Origin: Neolewinella marina
Lineage (GTDB): Bacteria; Bacteroidota; Bacteroidia; Chitinophagales; Saprospiraceae
Direction of reading: 5' to 3'
DNA: 64,000 bases
Assembly: GCF_002631205.1 (NCBI RefSeq)
Contig: NZ_PDLO01000006.1
Span: 124,001-188,000, forward strand
Below are positions 35,401 through 43,203 of the stretch, one piece after another. Under the pieces are notes generated by a model, which saw nothing but the letters and a program-made list of their open reading frames with translations, was not told the DNA's origin and did not search any database. Every line of letters begins with the position of its first letter. The first letter of the stretch is position 1. Made by a program: the position numbers and the translations under genes.

Positions 35401-36156
35401 TCAATACCCCACCACCACCCGGGCCACCGTACCCGGGGCGGCGCCCGATGACCAGTGGAGAAGGTACACGCCGGGGGGCAGGTCGGGAAAGGTGAGCCGC
35501 AGGGGATTGGCCGAGGCGGCGGGGAAGCGGCGGGCCCAGACGGTGCGGCCGAAGTGGTCGGACAGCCGCAGGGCGAAGGGGTGGTCCGCATCGGGTAGCT
35601 GTACGCTGGCGGCGCGGCGCGTCGGGGTGGGGAACACCCTCAGCTCGGGGCGCTGGAATTCGTTGTCCACCGCCCGGATGCGGCTGTAGATATTGGCTCC
35701 GTCGGCGGCTTCCCCCCGGACCCGGTAGTAGGAGGTGCCGGAGTGGGCGTTGGGGTCGAGATACTCCCGCTGCAGGATGAGTGCCCGCGGCAGTTCGCGG
35801 ACGGTGGTGAATACGGCCTCCACGTCCAGGCGGCGCTCCAGCGTCCAGCGGTATTCGCTGTCGCTTTCTTCGATTTCCCAGCTCAGGGTCACGGTAGTTG
35901 CGTTGTCGCGGGTGGCCTCCAGGTCGGTAATGCGCAGGGGGAAGGGGGGCGGGGCTTCGGCGGCGGCGGCCGTACAGATCGAGGAGTTTTCAATGGTTTC
36001 CGACAGCGGGGCAATGGAGTAGCCCCCCACCTCGTAGCCGGAAACGCGGCTGTTCTCAACGGCATAGGAGGAGGTTTGCCCGTTGATCAGGCCCGAATAC
36101 CCCCAGCCGAATAACAGCAGGACACAGTAGAGCAACCTTGTTGCCCCCCGTTTCAT
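35401..36156 (-). CDS. FnIII-like protein with T9SS C-terminal sorting domain (cassette B)
   Basis: Paralogue of the protein at 24909-25667, with 251 residues in the same order: signal peptide (LLYCVLLLFGWGYSGLINGQ), Ser-rich segment, FnIII-like domain (LRITDLEATRDNATTVTLSW, EYRWTLERRLDVEAVF, YYRVRGEAADG) and sorting domain (LRVFPTPTRRAASVQLPDAD, FPDLPPGVYLLHW, end ARVVVGY). The two copies share EYRWTLERR, YLDPN.HSGT.YYR.RG and the final VVVGY. The start overlaps the Hcp-like stop by 4 nt, exactly as in cassette A. Confidence 0.85.
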   Translation of the reverse strand: MKRGATRLLYCVLLLFGWGYSGLINGQTSSYAVENSRVSGYEVGGYSIAPLSETIENSSICTAAAAEAPPPFPLRITDLEATRDNATTVTLSWEIEESDSEYRWTLERRLDVEAVFTTVRELPRALILQREYLDPNAHSGTSYYRVRGEAADGANIYSRIRAVDNEFQRPELRVFPTPTRRAASVQLPDADHPFALRLSDHFGRTVWARRFPAASANPLRLTFPDLPPGVYLLHWSSGAAPGTVARVVVGY

Positions 36157-36716
36157 CCTCCGGTACCGGTTTCGAAGTCGTAATAGGAAGTATGGGTTGT
36201 TCGCACCCTCCCGGTAGCTGGTTCAATCTCGTATACCGTCATTTCAATCCGGGAGGGACTAAGGGCAATCACTTCCTGCCCAGGGTCGGTTCCGGCTCCT
36301 CCGGTGTCGTAGAGTGAAAAGATGACGTTGTTCAGCACATACTCCACAAGAACCTGGGAAGGTTTGTCCATGGATGATTGTACCTGTTGGAGCGTTATTT
36401 GGTAGTGCACCTCACCCAGAACCGTACTCTTGAAGAGGTAAGGGGAAGATATGTCGACTTCCTTGCCCAACCGGATGGTGCACAAGGATGGCCGCGAGGC
36501 ATCCCTGGGCCCGGGGGCGGAAGGATCGGATGCGGTGGTCTCCGTATTCCAGGAGAAGTCCTGAATTTCTATCAGATTTTCGTACCCAGCCGTGGTTGAC
36601 GTCCCTTTGATCCCGGGGATGTCCAGGTATAGTTTGGTGGACTGGGCCGTCAGGGATAATGGCGCAATCAGCACCAACAGGGGGAGACCCCATCGGAGAA
36701 AGGCGAGTGGAAACAT
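36153..36716 (-). CDS. Exported Hcp-like (T6SS tube-fold) protein (cassette B)
   Basis: The 187-residue protein has a signal peptide (FLRWGLPLLVLIAPLSLTAQ) and an Hcp1-like body: LYLDIPGIKGTSTTAGYENL, FSWNTET, CTIRLGKEVDISSPYLFKST, VEYVLNNVIFSLYDTGG and LSPSRIEMTVYEIEP. It ends in YYDFETGTGG, as the cassette A copy ends in YFDFATNTGG. A cysteine before the IRxGK segment is shared (TMCPIRIGK and SLCTIRLGK). The start ATG at 36716 is supported by the signal peptide. Function is inferred only from the fold and from the constant pairing with a T9SS-exported partner. Confidence 0.8.
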   Translation of the reverse strand: MFPLAFLRWGLPLLVLIAPLSLTAQSTKLYLDIPGIKGTSTTAGYENLIEIQDFSWNTETTASDPSAPGPRDASRPSLCTIRLGKEVDISSPYLFKSTVLGEVHYQITLQQVQSSMDKPSQVLVEYVLNNVIFSLYDTGGAGTDPGQEVIALSPSRIEMTVYEIEPATGRVRTTHTSYYDFETGTGG

Positions 36717-36980
36717 GGCATGTGTAGTTCAATAGTGCTGAATCGGCTGCTGCCCGCGGGCAGGCAGCCCCACAAAAACTTGTCAGGGTAAGTGACCCAC
36801 GCCCTGCGGAAAGAAGGGGGAATTCAGCGGTCACTGGTGCGTGTACCTAATATAGGGGGTTTTTTACAATGTGACAACAAGCATGGGGCCGGGGCAGGCC
36901 ACCCCCCCGGCAACTGGTCATGAGCGGGATGCTTGGCTGAGTATCAGGTTTGCTCGCTGCTGTCGCGGAAGCGTGTTCCC

Positions 36981-37853
36981 TCACTCCTCCACGTAGAATC
37001 CCATCTTGCCCATCTTGTAGTCCCGCATGGCCTCCATGATCTGGGTCTGGTCGTTCATCACGAAGGGTCCGTGGCTCACGACGGGTGCGCCGATGGGTTC
37101 GCCGCCGAGCACGAGCACGCGGGCCGGGGTCTGGGCGGTATTGGTCAGGTGGATGCCCGTACCGTCGTTGAGGTAGTGGAGCAGAGTGCGGGCCGGGTTC
37201 TCGAAGCCGCTGCTGCCGGCCACCCCGCCGTCGAGGAGGTAGGCGGCCAGGTTATAGGCTTCCGGCACGGGCAGGTCGATGCTCACGCCGGGGGGCAGGG
37301 AGAGCTGCCAGGCCAGCACGGCACCGTGGGTTTGCGCGGCACCCGCGAGCCCGCCAAAGTTGCCAGCTACGATCCGCAGGGAAGCCCCGTCGCCCAGGTC
37401 TACCCGGGGGATGGTATCCGCCTTCAGGTCCTGGTACCGCGGCTGCACCATCTTGTGTTCAGGGCTCAGGTTCACCCACAGCTGTATGCCCTCCAGGGTG
37501 CCGCCCGCTTCCATGAATTCCCGGCTGCCGCGCTCGCTGTGGATAATGCCTCTGCCGGCCGTCATCCACTGTACGTCGCCGGCGCGCAGGTGCCCGGTAT
37601 TGTCGCGACTGTCCCGGTGCCGGATGCCGCCCTGGTACAAAAACGTCACGGGCTCAAAGCCCCGGTGGGGGTGGGGGCCTACATCCAGGGGGTCACGGCC
37701 GCCGGCCTTCACCTCCACCGGCCCGAAGTGGTGCAGCAGCAGGAAGGGGTCGATCTGGTCCACCCGCTGGGTAGGCAGGGGCTGGTAAACCGTAAGGACG
37801 CCCATCTGCAGGGGGTGAGCGGGAAGGATATTGGCGACGGTGCGGTAAGTCAT
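36981..37853 (-). CDS. Pirin family protein
   Basis: Bicupin of 290 residues. The N-terminal cupin holds the metal-site pattern GPHPHRGFEPVTFLYQGGIR and HRDSRDNTGHLRAGDVQWMT, followed by GRGIIHSERGSREF, all hallmarks of pirin. Some bacterial pirins are quercetinases, others bind enzymes or regulate transcription. The C-terminal cupin is shorter (ARVLVLGGEPIGAPVVSHGP, FVMND). The gene is divergent from the lipoprotein gene at 37988. Confidence 0.93.
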   Translation of the reverse strand: MTYRTVANILPAHPLQMGVLTVYQPLPTQRVDQIDPFLLLHHFGPVEVKAGGRDPLDVGPHPHRGFEPVTFLYQGGIRHRDSRDNTGHLRAGDVQWMTAGRGIIHSERGSREFMEAGGTLEGIQLWVNLSPEHKMVQPRYQDLKADTIPRVDLGDGASLRIVAGNFGGLAGAAQTHGAVLAWQLSLPPGVSIDLPVPEAYNLAAYLLDGGVAGSSGFENPARTLLHYLNDGTGIHLTNTAQTPARVLVLGGEPIGAPVVSHGPFVMNDQTQIMEAMRDYKMGKMGFYVEE

Positions 37854-37918
37854 AGGGCGTCAGTTGTATATACATTCAAAACGCGAACGGAAGATTTCGG
37901 TTGGGTGGTGTAAACACC

Positions 37919-37950
37919 TTGTTAGAACGCGGCAGAATGCGTAAATTACG
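37919..37950 (+). promoter_or_regulatory. Putative promoter TTG - 20 bp - TAAATTACG
   Basis: TTG at 37919-37921 and TAAATTACG at 37942-37950, separated by 20 bp, give the -33/-7 layout about 38 nt before the ATG of the lipoprotein gene. Confidence 0.45.
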
Positions 37951-37987
37951 GGGAGCTCTTCTACCGCCTGAATCAAACACCACCACC

Positions 37988-38467
37988 ATGCGCTTTCTCT
38001 CTCCCCTCCTGCCGTTTTTACTGCTGTTGGGCCTGTTGTCCTGCGACGACCCGGAGGCCGTGCTGCCGGTCACGGGCGTGGATGCGGAAACCCTCGTGGA
38101 GGTCTACAACGCCTCGGTGAACGAGACGCCTGAAGCCTTCTGCGCCATTGGTACCGTCTCGGAAGTAAAGTTCCGGGCCCGGCCCGACGGGGAGGAGGTG
38201 CTCCACTTCGTATTCCGCGATGAGGAGCAGGAGCGGGCGTTCACCTTCGCCCTGGAGGAGGAGCTGGAGTTCCCGGAGGAGATCGACCGGGCCAAGATTG
38301 TCTTCCTGGGCCACCAGATGGTCGTGGCGGACCTGGACAGCGATTTCTACGTCCACCTCTACGTACCGGAAGCGGCCGAGGACAACTGGCTGCCCGGTCT
38401 GCCCTACGTGGAGGGCAACGGACTGGGCGTAGCTACGGACGAGGAGCCTATGCTCCAGGACAGCTAG
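37988..38467 (+). CDS. Hypothetical lipoprotein
   Basis: The ATG at 37988 gives MRFLSPLLPFLLLLGLLSCD, a lipoprotein signal with Cys19, and 159 residues in total. The mature part is acidic (FRDEEQERAFTFALEEELEF) with alternating strands and no recognised domain. The stop is shared through CTAG with the convergent GNAT gene. Function unknown. Confidence 0.75.
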   Translation: MRFLSPLLPFLLLLGLLSCDDPEAVLPVTGVDAETLVEVYNASVNETPEAFCAIGTVSEVKFRARPDGEEVLHFVFRDEEQERAFTFALEEELEFPEEIDRAKIVFLGHQMVVADLDSDFYVHLYVPEAAEDNWLPGLPYVEGNGLGVATDEEPMLQDS

Positions 38468-39054
38468 CCCTTCTCGAAACCTTCCATTCCGTCGCGCCAG
38501 TTCCAGATCACCAGGATCCAGTCGCGGCCGTCGGCGGAGGTGAAACGGTCCAGTTCCTCGAATCCTACGCGCTCGTGCACCCGCTGCGACCGCGTGTTGC
38601 GGGCGTCGATGGCGGTCACGCAGTAGGTGTACCGCAGGTGGTAGCAGGCGCGCAGGTACTTGTACATCCGGTCGGGCAGTCGCAGGCCGCGGGCCTCCTC
38701 GGCCACGCAGATCTGTCCCATAATCAAATATTCGCTTTCCCCGAGCAGCTGGCCGCGGTGCATCACGCCGTCCTGCCGCTCGATGAGGTAGGTGAGGGCC
38801 GGAATGTCCTGGCTGAAGTCCCGCGTCATGGCCAGGCAGTACCCAAGCACCTTCCGCTCCCGGATGGCGATCACCGAAGCGGCCGCGGCGGTCATGCGCT
38901 GCAGCAGGGGCAGGTCGTGGGTGGCCGTGACGAAGCCCTGGGCCGAGGCGGTATCCGCGTCGACGCTGTCGAGCAAGTTGGCCCGCTGGAGGGCGAGGAT
39001 CTGCTTGAGCTGGTAGTCCTTGCGGGCTAGGGTGATCTTGATGGGCGCTTCCAT
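38464..39054 (-). CDS. GNAT family N-acetyltransferase
   Basis: Acetyl-CoA-dependent transferase of 196 residues. The start is MEAPIKITLARKDYQLKQIL; the core has VIAIRERKVLGYCLAMTRDF, the acetyl-CoA segment ICVAEEARGLRLPDRMYKYL (where the usual RGxG reads RGLRLP) and the late AIDARNTRSQRVHERVGFEE motif typical of GNAT beta-6/alpha-4. Substrate unknown. The pyrophosphate loop departs from the consensus Gly-x-Gly, so activity is not certain. Confidence 0.82.
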   Translation of the reverse strand: MEAPIKITLARKDYQLKQILALQRANLLDSVDADTASAQGFVTATHDLPLLQRMTAAAASVIAIRERKVLGYCLAMTRDFSQDIPALTYLIERQDGVMHRGQLLGESEYLIMGQICVAEEARGLRLPDRMYKYLRACYHLRYTYCVTAIDARNTRSQRVHERVGFEELDRFTSADGRDWILVIWNWRDGMEGFEKG

Positions 39055-39120
39055 GGCCGTGGGGGTAAGGATTAAGGGGATAAGGAGTCAAGGGGTGGCG
39101 CTGCTCGCCTTCGGCTCGTC

Positions 39121-39182
39121 GGCCACCGTCGTCCGACGAACCCTTTGCGCCTAGCGCAAAGTTCGTCTGACGACTGGTGGCC
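39121..39182. repeat. Long near-perfect hairpin (about 28 paired positions)
   Basis: Nested arms: GGCCACC/GGTGGCC (39121-39127, 39176-39182), GTCGTCCGACGAA/TTCGTCTGACGAC (39128-39140, 39162-39174, one mismatch) and CTTTGCGC/GCGCAAAG (39143-39150, 39154-39161) around a CTA loop. A further AAAGTTCGTCTGACGAC copy follows at about 39190-39206. It lies between the GNAT gene and the transketolase terminator. Confidence 0.8.
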
Positions 39183-39222
39183 TCCCCCCAAAGTTCGTCT
39201 GACGACTCGTGCGGAAATAACA

Positions 39223-39259
39223 AAGGATTGAAGCGCCTTTCGGCTTGGCTTCAATCCTT
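39223..39259 (-). terminator. Rho-independent terminator of the transketolase unit
   Basis: Perfect 12-bp stem AAGGATTGAAGC / GCTTCAATCCTT with a 13-nt loop; on the minus strand it is followed by TGTTATTT. It begins 27 bp after the transketolase stop codon. Confidence 0.75.
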
Positions 39260-39286
39260 CGTCTGTTTGGGTGTCGGTCGGTGGGT

Positions 39287-40246
39287 TTACTTGCCCAGTA
39301 CGCGTTTGACGGCGGCGACCACGTCCTTGGTGCCGAGTCCGTACTTCTCGAGCAGTTCTTCGGCTTCCCCGGATTCGCCGAAGGTGTCGTCGGTAGCGAC
39401 GAACTCCTGGCGGGTGGGGTGGTGCTTGGCGAGGCATTCGGCGATGGCGCTGCCGAGTCCGCCGTACTTGTTGTGCTCTTCGCAGGTGACGACGGCGCCG
39501 GTCTTCTTGGCACTGGCGATGACGGCCTCCTCATCGAGGGGCTTGATCGTGTGGATGTTGATCAGGTCGACGCTGATGCCTTCCTCGGCGAGCTGGCGGG
39601 CGGCCTCGACGGCTTTCCAGACCAGGTGGCCGGTGGCGAAGATGGTCACGTCGCTGCCTTCACTGAGGTGGAGGGCCTTGCCGATCTCGAACTTGGTGTC
39701 CTCGGGGATGAAGATGGGCCAGCTCGGGCGACCGAAGCGCAGGTACACCGGTCCGTGGTGGTCGGCGATGGCCTGTACGGCGGCTTTGGTCTGGTTGTAG
39801 TCGCAGGGGTTGATGACGGTCATGCCGGGCAGCATCCGCATCATGCCGATGTCCTCCAGGATCTGGTGGGTGGCTCCGTCCTCGCCCAGGGTAAGGCCGG
39901 CGTGGCTGGCGCAGATCTTCACGTTCTTGTCGCTGTAGGCGATCGACTGGCGAATCTGGTCGTAGACGCGGCCCGTGCTGAAGTTGGCGAAGGTGGTCGT
40001 GACGGGAATCTTGCCCGCGGTGGCCAGACCGGCGGCGACGCCCATCATGTTAGCCTCCGAAATGCCGCACTGGATGAAGCGGTCGGGGTAGGTATTGATG
40101 AAGTCCTCCGACTTCATGGAACCGCGCAGGTCGGCGGTCAGCATCACCACGTTGTCGTGCTGGTCACCGGCGGCCTTGAGTCCGGCACCGAAGCCGTCGC
40201 GGGTGGCCTTCTTGCCGGTAGATTGTAATTTATCGAGAGATAGCAT
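39287..40246 (-). CDS. Transketolase, C-terminal subunit
   Basis: Second half of a split transketolase (319 residues), carrying the pyrimidine-binding and C-terminal domains. It shows DNVVMLTADLRGSMKSEDF, CGISEANMMGVAAGLATAGK with the glutamate that activates thiamine diphosphate, YDQIRQSIAYSDKNVKIC and the C-terminal VVTCEEHNKYGGLGSAI. It moves two-carbon units in the pentose phosphate pathway together with the N-terminal subunit encoded 91 bp upstream. Split versions are common in this phylum. Confidence 0.95.
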   Translation of the reverse strand: MLSLDKLQSTGKKATRDGFGAGLKAAGDQHDNVVMLTADLRGSMKSEDFINTYPDRFIQCGISEANMMGVAAGLATAGKIPVTTTFANFSTGRVYDQIRQSIAYSDKNVKICASHAGLTLGEDGATHQILEDIGMMRMLPGMTVINPCDYNQTKAAVQAIADHHGPVYLRFGRPSWPIFIPEDTKFEIGKALHLSEGSDVTIFATGHLVWKAVEAARQLAEEGISVDLINIHTIKPLDEEAVIASAKKTGAVVTCEEHNKYGGLGSAIAECLAKHHPTRQEFVATDDTFGESGEAEELLEKYGLGTKDVVAAVKRVLGK

Positions 40247-40337
40247 GCGCTATGATATTCTTGGTTGATGATTGAAAAGCGGGCCGGAAGCGAGCGCCGG
40301 CCTAACTGCCTAAAGAACTAACGGCCTAAAGACCTAC

Positions 40338-41192
40338 TCATATCCCTTCAGCAGGAAAGTCCCCCAGCGTCTCCTCCAGCTGGTTCAGGGCAGTTTCGGC
40401 CTGTTCCTTGCTCGGGGCCTTGCCGTGCCAGTGGTGGGAGCCCATCATGAAGTCGACGCCCATGCCCATTTCGGTCTTCATGACGATGCAGGTGGGTTGT
40501 CCGTTGCGCTTGGTCTGGACCTTCTTCAGGGTGGTGACTACCTCTTCGATGTTGTTGCCGTCCATGTGCTGTACGTCCCAGCCGAAGGCCTTGTATTTGT
40601 CTTCGAAGGAGCCCATGTACATCACGTCCTTGGTGGCGCCGTCGATCTGCTGTCCGTTGTCGTCGATGATGAGGACGAGGTTGTCCAGCTTCTTGTCAGG
40701 GGCGAAGAGGGCGGCTTCCCAGATCTGCCCTTCCTGGTGCTCACCGTCGCCGGTCAACACGAAAACGGTGCGGTCATCGCCGTTCATCTTCTTGGACAGC
40801 GCCATTCCGCAGGCTACGCTGACGCCCTGTCCGAGGGAGCCGGAGGCCACGCGCACCCCGGGCAGTCCCTCGTGGGTGGTGGGGTGGCCCTGCAGGCGGC
40901 TGTCGATGGCGCGGAAGGTCTTGAGCTCCTCTACGGGGAAGTATCCCGAGCGGGCCAGTACGCTGTACCAGACCGGGGAGATGTGGCCGTTGGAAAGGAA
41001 GAATACGTCTTCACCCTCGGCTTCCATATTGAAAGAAGGGTCGTGCTTCATGACCTCGAAGTAGAGGGCCACCAGTAGGTCGGCGTTGCCGAGGGCGCCA
41101 CCGGGGTGACCGCTCTGGCAGAGGTACACCTCCCGGATGATGTCGCGCCGGACCTGAGAGGCAATTTTCTTAAGTTCTTGGATGTCTGCCAT
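40338..41192 (-). CDS. Transketolase, N-terminal subunit
   Basis: First half (284 residues) with the thiamine diphosphate-binding domain. The ThDP motif starts GDGEHQEGQIWEAALF and ends IIDDNGQQIDG, and HPTTHEGLPGVRVASGSLGQ and LCQSGHPGGALGNADLL are family landmarks. The catalytic unit is formed with the C-terminal subunit. A TAAATTCG box about 43 nt upstream on the minus strand (near 41236-41243) may be its -7 element. Confidence 0.95.
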   Translation of the reverse strand: MADIQELKKIASQVRRDIIREVYLCQSGHPGGALGNADLLVALYFEVMKHDPSFNMEAEGEDVFFLSNGHISPVWYSVLARSGYFPVEELKTFRAIDSRLQGHPTTHEGLPGVRVASGSLGQGVSVACGMALSKKMNGDDRTVFVLTGDGEHQEGQIWEAALFAPDKKLDNLVLIIDDNGQQIDGATKDVMYMGSFEDKYKAFGWDVQHMDGNNIEEVVTTLKKVQTKRNGQPTCIVMKTEMGMGVDFMMGSHHWHGKAPSKEQAETALNQLEETLGDFPAEGI

Positions 41193-41961
41193 AAAGGGTA
41201 AATGTTTGTATACGCTGCCGTTGCGGCAAGGGAGTCGCGAATTTAGGTATTACTAAGGGATGAGGACCCCTTTTGTTCCCCGCGGCGGCCAATGAATCGC
41301 CCGGGTAGGTACGATGGCTAAGGCTTAGGCCGCTCCCTGGGAAGAGCCCTTTACTGCACCTGGCCACATGCCAAGGTGCGGGTCTGAAACCACGGAGGCA
41401 CGGAGTTTCACGGAGGGGTGGTATTGTTATCTCCGTGTACATCAGTGTGTCTCGGTGGTGTTATGAAATCGGGCCGGGAGGCCCTCAGCCCGGGGTGCGA
41501 CGAGCACAGCGGGCTGCCCCGCAATTGGTAAATCGACCGTCTCCCGGCCCTGGAAGGGACGGCTTCAAACTAGCGGGGTCAATTCCCAGGAATGGGCCTC
41601 GCGGTCATAAGGCCTGTGCCGCCCCCTCAGAAGAGCTCTGTGCTGCACCTGGTCACATTCCGAGGTGCGGATGACGGTCTTTGCGTCCAGCACCTCGCAG
41701 ATCCCCCGCTGCACTAGGGTGATACTACGAGGTCCTCCGCCCAGTTTCCCGACATCTTCTGGACCTCAGGGTGTGGTGGCCCCTCGGAATAACCGGTTGG
41801 GCAAGTATCCGGTATTCCAATGCTCCCAGCAACACTAGCATTCACCCATTCACCCATTCACCCATTCACTCATCCACCCCTTGACCCCGTGACCCCTTCA
41901 CCCCTTGATCAGGAAAACCCCGCCCCATCCCCCGCTGTTGGTCCTCAGGTAACCCGCCCCC
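41193..41961. repeat. 769-bp gap with diverged direct repeats and dispersed intergenic elements
   Basis: No gene is recognised. Two diverged copies of a 65-70 bp unit lie near 41330-41390 (GCCGCTCCCTGGGAAGAGCC, CTGCACCTGGCCACATGCCA) and 41608-41672 (GCCGCCCCCTCAGAAGAGCT, CTGCACCTGGTCACATTCCG). Between them, 41384-41465 holds an inverted pair CCACGGAGGCACGGAG and CTCCGTGTACATCAGTGTGT, a type of element often seen between bacterial genes. The end (41841-41909) is a run of CACCCATT and CCCCTTGA octamers. Confidence 0.65.
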
Positions 41962-43110
41962 ATGCAGAACGGACGCCTGCTCGCCGAGCTCCGGCAACAC
42001 TACGCTGAATACCTCGACGACTACCTGGCCTGGGTAGCCGACCGGGGCTATCCCGTGGAAGGGGCACTGGTGAACTACCGCAGGGCCCTCATCGCCTGGT
42101 ACGAAGCGCGGAAACAGACTGACGATCCCTATACCGGAGACGTATTCGAGTACATCACCGTGGTGGCGGAACGCTACTTTACCGGAGAGACCAGCCGCAA
42201 GGGCGATTTCCCCCTCGGCAGCGGGCCGCTGGATTACCTGCCCCGGACCGTCCGCCTGGAGGAGCCCGGCCGGGAACTGCTGGCCCGCCTCAACGCGCGG
42301 AATGACTGTCGCGAACTGCTGCTCCTGGCCGACTACCACCAGCTGGAACCGGCGGTCATCGCCCGGGTACTCGACCGGGAGGAGGATGCCGAAACCCTGA
42401 CCGAGGAGATTGCCGCCTGCCGGCGCTCGCTGGAACTGGAATCCCCCGGCGGCTCCCTGCTGTACATTCCGGTCATCACCGTCGCCGGGCGGCAGGACCT
42501 GATGGAAACCCTCGGACGCAACACCCCTCCGCCGCCGCCGGTGGATTCCCCGGAACCCGCGGCCGCGCCCCCGAAAGACGTAAGGCTCTCCCCCCGTCAC
42601 CGCTGGCGCATCGGCACCCCCACGCCGGCGATCGTGGTGGCCGGACTGCTCACGGGCATCCTGCTGTGGCTGGTCTACGACACCTTCTACGCCCGGGCCT
42701 CCCCCGAGGGGCTCTACGCCACCTACTTCGCGCCCTACCCGAATCCCTTCGCCGACAGCCCGCCGGCTACCTACGAGGAGCGCGACCTGAACCAGATCCT
42801 CTATTACTACGACCGCGGCGACTACCACCGGGCCTACGAGGAACTGCTGCCCACGGCCGACGCCTACCCGGCCGCCCCCCTCTACCTGGGCGTAAGCGCC
42901 CTGGCCCTGAACGACCCGGCCCGCGCCGAAGAATGGCTGGCCCGCCTGCCGGCCGACAGCCCCTACCGCGACCCGGCCGACTGGTACGCCGCCCTGGCCG
43001 CCCTGGCCCGGGAAGACCACTCCAGGGCACGCTCCCGGCTGACGCGCATCACCCAGGACGCCAACCACCCCTACCGGAGCCAGGCGGCCGACTTGCTCGG
43101 GGAATTGTAA
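41962..43110 (+). CDS. Membrane TPR protein with sigma-region-4-like N-terminal part
   Basis: The 382-residue protein has a soluble N-terminal part (1-185), a Pro-rich linker (PPPPPVDSPEPAAAPP, about 190-205), one transmembrane helix (about 218-238, TPAIVVAGLLTGILLWLVYD) and a TPR-like C-terminal part. The N-terminal stretch NDCRELLLLADYHQLEPAVI followed by EEIAACRRSL resembles the region 4 pattern CREILTLYYFHHYPIESI of the ECF sigma factor at 13405-13986. The C-terminal part resembles the anti-sigma-like protein at 12640-13395. It may thus be a fusion of both. DNA binding is not shown; function unknown. Confidence 0.6.
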   Translation: MQNGRLLAELRQHYAEYLDDYLAWVADRGYPVEGALVNYRRALIAWYEARKQTDDPYTGDVFEYITVVAERYFTGETSRKGDFPLGSGPLDYLPRTVRLEEPGRELLARLNARNDCRELLLLADYHQLEPAVIARVLDREEDAETLTEEIAACRRSLELESPGGSLLYIPVITVAGRQDLMETLGRNTPPPPPVDSPEPAAAPPKDVRLSPRHRWRIGTPTPAIVVAGLLTGILLWLVYDTFYARASPEGLYATYFAPYPNPFADSPPATYEERDLNQILYYYDRGDYHRAYEELLPTADAYPAAPLYLGVSALALNDPARAEEWLARLPADSPYRDPADWYAALAALAREDHSRARSRLTRITQDANHPYRSQAADLLGEL

Positions 43111-43203
43111 ATTCCATCCGGAGGCTGTTCCCGGTCCGGGAAGCTCAGACCGCCAAGATTTTTCAATCGCCGGTGCCACTGCCGCCGGCGCAATATCCCC
43201 GCC

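Noticed and set aside
24909-36716. Idea that the Hcp-like genes belong to a classic T6SS or contractile injection system
   Set aside because: No sheath, baseplate, spike or ATPase gene in the window, and both proteins carry Sec signals.
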